A stretch of 64,000 nucleotides of DNA from Geodermatophilus bullaregiensis (GTDB lineage: Bacteria; Actinomycetota; Actinomycetes; Mycobacteriales; Geodermatophilaceae): positions 868,001-932,000 of the forward strand of contig NZ_JAFBCJ010000001.1 in NCBI RefSeq assembly GCF_016907675.1, in the 5' to 3' direction. Of this stretch, positions 52,076 through 59,637 are shown in pieces (within the stretch, counting starts at the first letter, position 1; every line of letters begins with the position of its first letter). A program made the position numbers and the translations under genes. The notes beneath the pieces are model-generated. The model searched no databases. It was not told the DNA's origin and saw only the letters and a list, made by a program, of their open reading frames with translations.

Positions 52076-52350
52076 GTCCCGCGAACCAACACGCCATCGC
52101 GAGGCGACCATTGTCTGGAACAGTCACCGTGGCCGTCCTCACGCAGCGGCGGGCCGGCCAAGACGAGCGCCGGCTCGATCGACCTCAGACCATGCCGCAC
52201 ACGCTGGTTTCCGCGGTTGAGGGAAAGCGATCCCCCAGGCCGACGGGAGGTCGGGGCGGCCGAGACAGGCTCCCGAGGACGGTCGGAGCGGGCCCCTGTG
52301 AGCGGTCGCTCACCGGGGCATCCGCACATGGCAATGCCCTGCTGTCTTTA

Positions 52351-52395
52351 TGTCCTGACAAAGTCTTGACGCGCATCTGTGCCGCGGAGCACAGT
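52351..52395 (+). promoter_or_regulatory. promoter with IolR-like box, site 2
   Basis: TGTCCTGACA at 52351-52360 is followed by a possible -35 (TTGACG, 52366-52371) and, 18 bp later, CACAGT (52390-52395) as a weak -10. A repressor on the box would block RNA polymerase. The same arrangement is repeated at 56024-56067. Confidence 0.5.
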
Positions 52396-52435
52396 CCCTG
52401 GCAGCGCAGGACGACGCACAGGGACGGGGCACACC

Positions 52436-52618
52436 GTGCAGAACGCACGCGACGTGGTGGTCATGGGCCGCAGCGGCGTCGACGTCTACCCGCCGCAGGT
52501 GGGAGGCGGCCTCGAGGACGTCGAGGCCTTCACCAACTTCCTCAACGGCTGCGCGGCCATCGTCCCTGTCGCCGATGCGCAGCACACACCGGAGAGGCCA
52601 CCACCGCCATGGTTCTGA
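52436..52618 (+). pseudogene. truncated iolC 5' end, acting as leader ORF of the TIM-barrel gene
   Basis: From GTG 52436 the 60-residue frame reads VQNARDVVVMGRSGVDVYPP and GGGLEDVEAFTNFLNGCAAI, which matches the N-terminus of IolC (VDVLALGRCGVDVYPLQVGV, GLEEVETFGKFLGGSAANVA in the intact gene at 30742-31704). After residue 44 the sequence is unrelated and it stops at TGA 52616-52618, 10 bp inside the TIM-barrel gene. It may be translated and couple to that gene. Confidence 0.65.
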
Positions 52619-53607
52619 AGCTGGGTGCCTACACCGCCTGCCTGCACGACCGCCCGCTGACCGAGGCCCTCGACGTGCTGCAGGCCAACGGCCTGACCTC
52701 CGTCGAGGTCAACACCGGCGGCTTCATCCCCTCCCCGCACTGCCACGTCGACCTGCTGCTCTCCTCCGAGCAGGCCCGGCGGGACTACCTGGAGACGTTC
52801 TCCTCCCGCGGGATGGAGCTGACCGGGCTCAACTGCAACGGCAACCCGCTCAACCCGCTGCCCGGCGTCGGCCCCAAGCACGCCGACGACCTCCGGCGCA
52901 CCATCGAGCTCGCCGGTCTGCTCGGGGTGCGCAACGTCGTGACGATGTCGGGCACGCCCGGCTCGGACCCCGACGCCAGGTACCCGTCCTGGGTCGTCAA
53001 CCCCTGGGACGGCGTCTACCTGGACGTCCTGGACTACCAGTGGGGCATCGCGGCGGAGTTCTGGACCGAGATCGACGCCCTGGCCCGCGCCCACGACGTC
53101 CGGGTGGCCATCGAGATGCACCCGCACAACCTGGTGTTCTCCCCGGTGACCATGCGCCGGCTGGTCGACCTCGTCGACGCGACCAACGTCGGCGCCGAGA
53201 TGGACCCCTCGCACCTGATGTGGCAGGGCATGGACGTCGTCGCCTGCATCCGCGACCTCGGCCCGCTGGTGTTCCACGCGGCGGCGAAGGACGCCGCGAT
53301 CACCCCGGGGGTCGACATCCGGGGCGTGCTCGACACCTCGTTCACCCGGGTGCCGGCCGACGCGCCGGACAAGGTCCCCACCGGCTACGGCTCCTGGTGC
53401 GCCGCGTGGCCGGAGGACCCGGCGTGGCGGTTCGTGGCCGTGGGGGTCGGCCACGACGTCGGGTACTGGACCGAGTTCCTGCGCGCCCTCGCCGAGGTCG
53501 ACCCGGACATGGCGGTGAACATCGAGCACGAGGACGCCGCCTACGACCGCCTCGACGGCCTCACCCTCGCCGCCGAGAACCTCCGGGCGGCCGCGGACAA
53601 GGTGTAG
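52609..53607 (+). CDS. sugar phosphate isomerase/epimerase-like TIM-barrel protein (cluster 2)
   Basis: The 332-residue product begins MVLKLGAYTACLHDRPLTEA. Metal-site motifs of the AP_endonuc_2 family are LTSVEVNTGGFIPSPHCHVD, VRVAIEMHPHNLVFSP, GAEMDPSHLMWQGMDV, and DMAVNIEHEDAAYDRLDGL. This is the long form of the family, often annotated as IolE/IolI-like or 3-dehydroshikimate dehydratase-like in sugar clusters. ATG 52609 with GGAGAGG about 12 bases upstream overlaps the iolC-derived leader ORF. It is followed 7 bp later by an SDR gene. Confidence 0.9.
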   Translation: MVLKLGAYTACLHDRPLTEALDVLQANGLTSVEVNTGGFIPSPHCHVDLLLSSEQARRDYLETFSSRGMELTGLNCNGNPLNPLPGVGPKHADDLRRTIELAGLLGVRNVVTMSGTPGSDPDARYPSWVVNPWDGVYLDVLDYQWGIAAEFWTEIDALARAHDVRVAIEMHPHNLVFSPVTMRRLVDLVDATNVGAEMDPSHLMWQGMDVVACIRDLGPLVFHAAAKDAAITPGVDIRGVLDTSFTRVPADAPDKVPTGYGSWCAAWPEDPAWRFVAVGVGHDVGYWTEFLRALAEVDPDMAVNIEHEDAAYDRLDGLTLAAENLRAAADKV

Positions 53608-53614
53608 GACGCCG

Positions 53615-54391
53615 GTGGCCACGCCAGGGCGGGCGGACCGCGACGGGGCTCCCGTCGCGGTCGTCACCGGCGCCGGTTCGGGGATCGGCCGGGCGACCGC
53701 GCTGCGGCTGGCCGCGGACGGGTACCGGGTCACCCTGGTCGGTCGCCGCCGGCCGGCGCTGGAGGAGACCGCCGACCTCATCGGTACCCCTGACCCGCTG
53801 GTCACCGTCTGCGACGTCACCGACGCCGGTGCGGTCACCGCCATGGTCGCCGCCACCGACCGCGCGTTCGGGCGCATCGACGTCGTGGTGAACAACGCCG
53901 GGATCTCGCTCACCTCGGCGTTCGACCGGGTGACCTTGACCGCCTGGCGTGAGGTGATGGCCGTCGACGTGGAGTCGGTCGTGCTGGTCACCCAGGCCGC
54001 GCTGCCGTTCCTCCTGGAGCGCGGCGGGAGCGTCGTCAACGTCGCGTCGGTCGCGGGCCTCGGCGGCGACCCGGGCATGACCGGTTACAACGCGGCCAAG
54101 GGTGCGCTGGTCAACCTGACCCGGTCACTGGCGGTCGAACTCGCCGCGCGGGGGGTGCGGGTCAACGCCGTCGCCCCGTCACTGACCTCGACCGACGCAA
54201 CCGCGGACATCCCGGCCGAGGACGTCGCGGAGTTCCTCCGGCGCATCCCCATGGGACGAGCCGCCGAACCCGCCGAGGTCGCCGACGTCATCTCCTTCCT
54301 GGCCGGCCAGGACGCCCGGTTCGTCACCGGAGTGGTCCTCCCGGTCGACGGAGGGCTCCGGGCCGGCAGCGGCCAACCCCCGCACCGATGA
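53615..54391 (+). CDS. short-chain dehydrogenase/reductase
   Basis: A 258-residue classical SDR from GTG 53615: cofactor motif AVVTGAGSGIGRATALRLAA, DVTDAG, N-N-A-G in VVNNAGISLTS, catalytic Ser and Y-x-x-x-K in VNVASVAGLGGDPGMTGYNA and AAKGALVNLTRS, and the C-terminal FVTGVVLPVDGGLRAG. Probably NAD(P)-dependent oxidation of a sugar or cyclitol hydroxyl. It is 7 bp after the TIM-barrel gene and likely in the same operon. Confidence 0.92.
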   Translation: MATPGRADRDGAPVAVVTGAGSGIGRATALRLAADGYRVTLVGRRRPALEETADLIGTPDPLVTVCDVTDAGAVTAMVAATDRAFGRIDVVVNNAGISLTSAFDRVTLTAWREVMAVDVESVVLVTQAALPFLLERGGSVVNVASVAGLGGDPGMTGYNAAKGALVNLTRSLAVELAARGVRVNAVAPSLTSTDATADIPAEDVAEFLRRIPMGRAAEPAEVADVISFLAGQDARFVTGVVLPVDGGLRAGSGQPPHR

Positions 54392-54479
54392 CCGCCGGGT
54401 CGTCCCGCCCGGACGACCCGTCCACCGACGAACGAGGAACCGGACCGAGGACATGGCCGGACCGCCGTTCCACCCGGAC

Positions 54480-54680
54480 CGCGTCGCAACCCGGGTCGCC
54501 GTCATCAGCGGGGTCGCCCGCGGGCGGGGCCGGCAGTTCGCCGTCGACGCCACGGAGAGGGCGACATCATCGGCTTCGACATCCGCGAGGACATCCCGGA
54601 GGCCAGCACGGCGATGGCGACCGAGGCCGACCGTCGAGGAGACCCGCACCGCGGTCGAGGCCGCAGAAGGCCGGATGGTG
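54480..54680 (+). pseudogene. remnant of a mycofactocin-coupled SDR gene
   Basis: RVAVISGVARGRGRQFAVDA in one frame is the N-terminus of the mycofactocin-coupled SDR group (V-I-S-G-x-A-R-G-x-G-R). It continues in another frame as GDIIGFDIREDIPEASTAMA, and then VEETRTAVEAAEGRMVAE in the first. Only the first about 70 residues remain, and it runs into an acyl-CoA dehydrogenase fragment. Confidence 0.6.
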
Positions 54681-54689
54681 GCCGAGCCG

Positions 54690-55119
54690 GACCCGCAGCG
54701 GCGCCGCGTGGAACGCGGGCGGCTGCCAGATGGGCGCCTTGGAGGCCGCGCCGGCCTACGCCGAGGAGCGGGTGCAGACCGGCCGGCCGATCGCCGGGTT
54801 CCAGTTGATCCAGGACCTCATCGCCCGCATGGCCGGCAACGTCACGGCCAGCCTCGGCATGGCCGTGCGCGTGGCCCGGTCTCAGGGGGAAGCCGCCTCC
54901 ACGACGACCACGCCGCCCTGGCCAAGAACTTCGTCACCAGTCGCGGCCGGGAGACCGTCGCCTGCGCGGGACCTGTTCGGCGGCAACGGCATCCTGCTCG
55001 ACCGCGACGTCATCCGGTACTCAACGACGCCAAGGCCCTGCACTCCCACGAGGGCACCCGGGAGATCGACCATCCCACTCGTCGGCCGTGCGTTGCCCGG
55101 GCACAGCGCCCTCGTGTGA
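54690..55119 (+). pseudogene. C-terminal remnant of an acyl-CoA dehydrogenase gene
   Basis: Across frames: YAEERVQTGRPIAGFQLIQD, LIARMAGNVTASLGMAVRVA, DDHAALAKNFVTSRGRETVA, LFGGNGILLDRDVI and YEGTREI-like HSHEGTREIDH, ending VGRALPGHSALV. This is the C-terminal domain of a glutaryl-CoA-dehydrogenase-like enzyme, comparable with AIHTYEGTETIQTLLVGRDI in the intact gene at 60950-62128. Several frameshifts make it dead. It is directly fused to the SDR remnant. Confidence 0.72.
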
Positions 55120-55269
55120 CCGCCACCCAGCGTCCACCACCTGGGAGCCCCGCCCGGGGACCTCGAACGGACGACCGGACGGTGGCACGCGACGCGGCGG
55201 CCTGCGGCCGTCTCGTCCGGGTCGAGCCCCCGGGCGGACGACCGAGACGACCAGCGGAGCAGCGCCAGG

Positions 55270-55805
55270 ATGACTGCCCCCGGATCCGGGTCGACGTCCC
55301 CACTGCACGAGGGCCCACCGGCCGGAGTGGGGTCGGGCCCCAGCCGCAACCCCGCCAGCGCCGTGTACGGCACCGTGCTGGCCGGGTCGCTGATCGCCAC
55401 CGAGGGAGCCCGCGACTCCGTCGACGTCCCCCGGATGCTCGTCCTGGTCCTGGTGACCCAGCTGGTGTACTGGCTGGCCCATGTCTACGCCGACTTCGTC
55501 GGCCAGCGCATCCGCACCGGCCGCCGTCCCCACCGGGCCGACGTCCGTGAGTTGCTGCGCGAGGAGTGGTCGCTGGTCGCCGCCTCATACGGCCCCCTGA
55601 TCGCCGTGGGCGCCGTGCACCTGCTCGGCTTCCGGGCGAACACCGCGTGCTGGCCGGGCTGTGGGCGACGACCGCCGTGCTGGTCCTGTGGTCGGTGGTC
55701 GCCGGTCGGCGCGGTCGGATGCGCGGAGCCGAACTGGCGCTGTACGCGGTCCTCAGCGGGGCCTTCGGTTGCGCGCTGGTCGCGCTGAAGACGCTGCTGC
55801 ACTGA
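55270..55805 (+). pseudogene. membrane protein gene with a one-base deletion
   Basis: From ATG 55270 the frame encodes a polar start, then ASAVYGTVLAGSLIATEGAR, MLVLVLVTQLVYWLAHVYAD, and SYGPLIAVGAVHLLGFRANTA. Near 55640 the homologous sequence moves to another frame (VLAGLWATTAVLVLWSVVAG, GAELALYAVLSGAFGCALVA LKTLLH), ending at 55805. Restoring one base at the junction gives a single four-helix membrane protein of about 178 residues. Function unknown. Confidence 0.6.
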
Positions 55806-55828
55806 CCGGGGTCCCGGACCTCGATCCG

Positions 55829-55945
55829 TCAGTCCGGCAGCTGTGGCCGTTCGCCGAGGACGTCGACGTAGAGGGCGTGGCGCAGGGCCGGCTCCCGCGG
55901 GTCGTCGCGGAGCCGGAAGCCGTTCGGGTTCATCGGGTAGGCGAA
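55829..55945 (-). pseudogene. 3' fragment of an EstB-like serine hydrolase gene
   Basis: The minus strand reads FAYPMNPNGFRLRDDPREPA and LRHALYVDVLGERPQLPD with a stop at 55829. The intact gene at 58375-59601 ends FAYAMNRTGFRLWDDPRELA and LRNALYVDVLGERPQLPD. The two DNA segments differ at about 15 of 117 positions. Similarity stops abruptly at 55945, so only the tail remains. Confidence 0.8.
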
Positions 55946-56023
55946 ACGCCCGCCCGGTCACGCAGCCCGACGGGACCACGGAGGACGGCGCGTCGGCACA
56001 CGAGACCGAAGTCGAGGTCGGTT

Positions 56024-56067
56024 TGTCCTAACAAAGAGTTGACACCTGCTGAGGTGCGGCGCACAGT
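56024..56067 (+). promoter_or_regulatory. promoter with IolR-like box, site 3
   Basis: TGTCCTAACA (56024-56033), then TTGACA (-35, 56039-56044), then 17 bp and CACAGT (56062-56067). It aligns base by base with the promoter at 52351-52395, including downstream blocks such as AGCAGGACGACGC. It drives the iolC-derived short ORF and the Gfo/Idh gene. Confidence 0.55.
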
Positions 56068-56109
56068 GCGGAGGCGCTCAGCAGGACGACGCTCAGGACG
56101 GAGTGCGCC

Positions 56110-56178
56110 GTGGAGGACACCGCTGACGTGGTGGTGATGGGCCGCAGCGGCGCGAGCACGGCGGAGGAGGTCGCATGA
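56110..56178 (+). CDS. 22-residue leader ORF derived from the iolC start
   Basis: GTG 56110 opens VEDTADVVVMGRSGASTAEE and ends at TGA 56176-56178, overlapping the next gene's ATG as ATGA. DVVVMGRSG matches the N-terminus of the iolC remnant at 52436 and the related DVLALGRCG of intact iolC. It is therefore a trimmed duplicate of the iolC 5' end now coupled to the oxidoreductase gene. Confidence 0.5.
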   Translation: MEDTADVVVMGRSGASTAEEVA

Positions 56179-57296
56179 GCGCGCCACCCGTGCGGATCGG
56201 CCTGGTCGGCTACGGCAAGGGTGGCCGCCTCTTCCACGCTCCGCTCATCCGGCACGCTCAGGGCTGCATGCTCGGCGGCATCGTGGTCCGGTCGCCGGAA
56301 CGGCGCGCCGCCCTGGCTGCCGACTTCCCCGACGTCCCGGTCGCAGCCACCCTTGCCGAGCTGGCCGAGACCGGCGTGGACGCGGTCGTGGTCACCACAC
56401 CGCTGGACTCCCACCTGCCGCTCGTGCGCGAGGCGGTGGAGCTCGGGCTGCCAGTCGTGTGCGACAAACCCTTCGCCCCCGACGCAACGATGGCGCGGGA
56501 GACCGTGCTCGCCGCCGAGCACGCCGGTGTCCTGCTGACGGTCTACCAGAACCGGCGGTGGGACGCGGACTTCCGGACCGTCCAGCAGGTCGTCACCGCC
56601 GGCGCGCTCGGTGAGGTGCTGCTCTTCGAGTCCCGGATGGAGCAGCCGCCGCAGCCGGAGGGCCTCCCGGTCACCGGCGGCGGCGCGCTGCTGGACCTGG
56701 GCAGCCACGCGATGGACCAGGCCATGCACCTCTTCGGCCCGGTCCGATCGGTCTACGCCGAGGTCCGCATGGCGCCGGGTGGAGACGGGTTCGACGAGAG
56801 GTTCTTCGTGGCTCTGCGGCACGACGGCGGGGTGACCTCGCACGTGACGGGCAACTGGGCGCGGCAGGGCGAGGTCGGCTCGCGCTTCCGGGTCGACGGC
56901 GCTCACGCCACCCTGATCGTCCCCGACGACGACGGGCAGACCGCGCGGTTGACCGCCAGCCGGACACCCGAGACGGAGGGAGCCGCGTGGGGCACGGTCC
57001 CCGAGAGCCGGTGGGGCGCTGTCCACCGCGGCGGCGTCGCCGTCCCCGTGCCCTCGCAGCGAGGCGACTGGAGCGCCTTCTACACCGGTTTCGCCCGCGC
57101 CGTCCGAGGGGACGGACCGCCCCCGGTCGACCCCTGGGACGCCGTCACCAGCCTCGAGGTGCTCGATGCCGCACGGGCCAGCGCGGCTACAGGTCAGGTA
57201 CTCGAGCCCGGTGCCACCGGCCGAAGAACGACGGCGCCTGTGGATCCGTCGAGAGCCTCCGTCGGGTCGGCCCTGGAGGGCGATCGCCCGTCGTAG
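56175..57296 (+). CDS. Gfo/Idh/MocA-family oxidoreductase
   Basis: A 373-residue protein from ATG 56175 with GGAGGAGG upstream. The Rossmann domain has VRIGLVGYGKGGRLFHAPLI and VDAVVVTTPLDSH, and the family E-K-P motif is present as VVCDKPFAPD (Asp in place of Glu). The GFO_IDH_MocA_C domain follows (LLFESRMEQPPQPEGLPVTG, GGGALLDLGSHAMDQAMHLF). It is closer to the scyllo-inositol/glucose-6-phosphate-like long group than to iolG at 26621. Likely oxidises a cyclitol or sugar with NAD(P). Confidence 0.91.
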   Translation: MSAPPVRIGLVGYGKGGRLFHAPLIRHAQGCMLGGIVVRSPERRAALAADFPDVPVAATLAELAETGVDAVVVTTPLDSHLPLVREAVELGLPVVCDKPFAPDATMARETVLAAEHAGVLLTVYQNRRWDADFRTVQQVVTAGALGEVLLFESRMEQPPQPEGLPVTGGGALLDLGSHAMDQAMHLFGPVRSVYAEVRMAPGGDGFDERFFVALRHDGGVTSHVTGNWARQGEVGSRFRVDGAHATLIVPDDDGQTARLTASRTPETEGAAWGTVPESRWGAVHRGGVAVPVPSQRGDWSAFYTGFARAVRGDGPPPVDPWDAVTSLEVLDAARASAATGQVLEPGATGRRTTAPVDPSRASVGSALEGDRPS

Positions 57297-57399
57297 CCGA
57301 GCCGCTGCAGCCTCACGGCGACGGCCGGTCCGCACCCTTCACCGGCCTCGAGTGACCCCAGATCGACGACGAGTCCATGACCAGCAGGCTCGGTTCTGC

Positions 57400-57500
57400 G
57401 GGCTCAGTTCGGCGCGCACGCGTGGGGCGGCCTCGGTGCCCAGCAGTTCGATCGACTTCAAGACCTCTACGGCGGGCAGGCCACCGGTGTCCATCTGGAG
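57400..57500 (-). pseudogene. C-terminal fragment of an LLM-class flavin monooxygenase gene
   Basis: The minus strand reads MDTGGLPAVEVLKSIELLGT and EAAPRVRAELS. Such a segment (helix, E-x-L-G-T-E-V-A-P-x-V-R) is the usual C-terminus of luciferase-like monooxygenases. Nothing else of the family is present. A remnant only. Confidence 0.45.
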
Positions 57501-57671
57501 GAAGTGACGGGTGCGGCCGCCGTGGCGTGTACCCCGTCCGCCATCGGTGCGGCTGGCAGCGGCACCAGCAGGAGACCAACGAGGACCGAGGACCGTGCAG
57601 GCACCCTGCCCGGTCGGCGCGCGGCGTCGGTCATCCGTCGACGTGCCGAACGCTGCAGACCGTGGACCCGG

Positions 57672-58181
57672 ATGGGAACCGTGGGCGCCGCCGCACACGT
57701 CTTCTACGAGCTCCTGTCCGGGGTCGCGATGCCACTCGCCTCCCGGGCGGGTCCGCGAGCCGCGGCGACGTTCTGGGCGGGCAGCACGATGACCGCCTAT
57801 CACCAAGCCGCCCGACAACCGGAGGCACGCGACAACGTGTTCGCCGCCCTCACCGGCCTCTACCTGTCTGCCGTGATCGCGCACTTCCTGGGCCGGCCCA
57901 GGACGACGCGGAAGGGCCTGCCGTGGCTGACCGAGTGCGAGGGGCTCACCGGAGCGATCATCGCGCCCTCCAACGTGATCCTCCACGTCTCCGCCGCCGC
58001 CGCGATCAGAGGGCTGATCGAGAACCGCCGTGGCCGGGCGTGGGGGGCGCTGGTCCCGGTGGTGACCGTGCCGTGGCTGCTCCGTGAGCAGCGGCGGGAG
58101 TTCGGCCGCCTCCTCGTCCAGGCCCAGGAGCATCCCGGCTGGTGGAACCGCCGGCTCAGGAGCCGGGTCACGCCCGCCTGA
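57672..58181 (+). CDS. conserved protein of unknown function with hydrophobic segments
   Basis: The 169-residue product from ATG 57672 (GTG 57681 possible) reads MGTVGAAAHVFYELLSGVAM, PRAAATFWAGSTMTAYHQAA, VFAALTGLYLSAVIAHFLGR, GLPWLTECEGLTGAIIAPSN, VILHVSAAAAIRGLIENRRG, then a basic end (REQRREFGRLLVQAQEHPGW). Two to four hydrophobic helices suggest a membrane protein. I recall similar unannotated proteins in actinobacteria, but no function. It lies between the Gfo/Idh gene and the convergent esterase gene. Confidence 0.68.
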   Translation: MGTVGAAAHVFYELLSGVAMPLASRAGPRAAATFWAGSTMTAYHQAARQPEARDNVFAALTGLYLSAVIAHFLGRPRTTRKGLPWLTECEGLTGAIIAPSNVILHVSAAAAIRGLIENRRGRAWGALVPVVTVPWLLREQRREFGRLLVQAQEHPGWWNRRLRSRVTPA

Positions 58182-58374
58182 ACCAGCCCAGGTCCGCCTC
58201 TCCGGTCACGCTCGGTCGGGGTGTGGCACGAGGCTCGACGGCGTTGTCCTGCAACAGGTTCCACAAGGCGCAACCGACCGCGACGTCGACGCAGCGCTGC
58301 CACGAGAAGCGCTGGCCCGAGCCGTCGAGGACCACGCCGCGAACGCCGGTCGCCCGGCCGGGAAGGCCCACCCC

Positions 58375-59601
58375 TCAGTCCGGCAGTTGCGGTCGTTCAC
58401 CGAGGACGTCGACGTAGAGGGCGTTGCGCAGGGCCAGCTCGCGGGGGTCGTCCCAGAGCCGGAAGCCGGTCCGGTTCATCGCGTAGGCGAACCCGATGCG
58501 GGTGTCGGGGTCGGCGAACCCGAAGGAGCCGCCGGTTCCCATGGTGCCGAACGCCTGCTCGGCGGAGGAGCCGAAGCGAAACTGCGGGAACGGCTTGATG
58601 TAACCCAGGGAGTAGTGCGTGTCGACCCCGAGGACGAGGTCCTTCGTCCCGCCGCTGGGGGGCGCCGCGGGCCGGGTCAGGGCCTCCAGGGACGCCGGGT
58701 CCAGCCCCAGCGCCGCTCCGCCGGTCGCGAGCTCGCCGTAGAGGCGCGAGACCGCGCGGACCTCCCCGGTGCCGTTGGCGGCCGGGATCTCCGGGGTCAG
58801 CACGTCGGGCCGGTTGTAGTTGTCGATCACCCCGAGGACGGCGGGGTTCGTGAACGCCCGCCCGGTCAGGCTCCGCGGGTTCAGGAAGCCGAGGACGAAC
58901 GCCGGCGGCATCTGCCGCAGGTGCAGGACGAGCTCGGCCGGCTTCCAGCCGTGGATGACCGCGCGCCGGTCGGGGTCGAGGTCGGCGGGGAGATCGAAGA
59001 AGAAGTCCAGCTGCAGCGGTCCGGCGATCTCCTCGGCGAAGAACCGCCCGAGGGTCCGCTGCCGGGAATCGATCCGGCGCAGCAGTTCGCCCTCGTACCA
59101 GCCGAGGGAGATCCCGCGGTAGCCGTGCCGGCTCCCCGGCGCCCAGTTGGGCGTCTGCGCGGCGAGGGCGTCGGCCATGACGGCCCGGTCGGCCAGATCC
59201 GTCACTGAGAGCGGGCGGTCGATGACGGCGAGGCCCGCCTGGTGGGACAGCAACTGGCGGACGGTGACGTGCTCCTTGCCCGCCTGCGCGAACTCGGGCC
59301 AGTAGTCGGCCACCGCGCGGTCGTGGTCGAGCAGGCCGCGGGCGTGGGCCACCGCCATCGTCGCGGCCGCGACGCCCTTGGAGGTGGAGAACATCGTGAC
59401 GACGGTGTCGCTCGCCCAGGGCTTCCGGGCGACGCCGTCCCGGTAGCCGCCCCACAGGTCGACGACCTTCCGGCCGTCCCGGTGGACGACGCAGGCCGCG
59501 CCGATCTCGCCCCGTTCGGCGAAGTTGCGGCAGAACGCGTCGGCGACCGCGCCGTAGCCCTCGTCCACGTCGCCGTACACGAGGTCCGGCGCGACGTCCA
59601 C
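58375..59601 (-). CDS. EstB-like serine hydrolase (class C beta-lactamase family)
   Basis: A 408-residue cytosolic-type PF00144 enzyme from GTG 59601 without signal peptide. Motifs: S-x-x-K in MFSTSKGVAAATMAVAHARG, Tyr in GSRHGYRGISLGWYEGELL, and the third motif region FGTMGTGGSFGFADPDTRIG. This order and the G-Y-R-G / G-T-G-G variants are typical of the EstB family of carboxylesterases. It is the last gene of the acyl-CoA dehydrogenase operon, 36 bp after the lipase-like gene. It likely hydrolyses an ester or lactone. Confidence 0.92.
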   Translation of the reverse strand: MDVAPDLVYGDVDEGYGAVADAFCRNFAERGEIGAACVVHRDGRKVVDLWGGYRDGVARKPWASDTVVTMFSTSKGVAAATMAVAHARGLLDHDRAVADYWPEFAQAGKEHVTVRQLLSHQAGLAVIDRPLSVTDLADRAVMADALAAQTPNWAPGSRHGYRGISLGWYEGELLRRIDSRQRTLGRFFAEEIAGPLQLDFFFDLPADLDPDRRAVIHGWKPAELVLHLRQMPPAFVLGFLNPRSLTGRAFTNPAVLGVIDNYNRPDVLTPEIPAANGTGEVRAVSRLYGELATGGAALGLDPASLEALTRPAAPPSGGTKDLVLGVDTHYSLGYIKPFPQFRFGSSAEQAFGTMGTGGSFGFADPDTRIGFAYAMNRTGFRLWDDPRELALRNALYVDVLGERPQLPD

Positions 59602-59637
59602 CTTGAGCCCACCGGCCGTCCTCTCCTCCTCGGGCGA

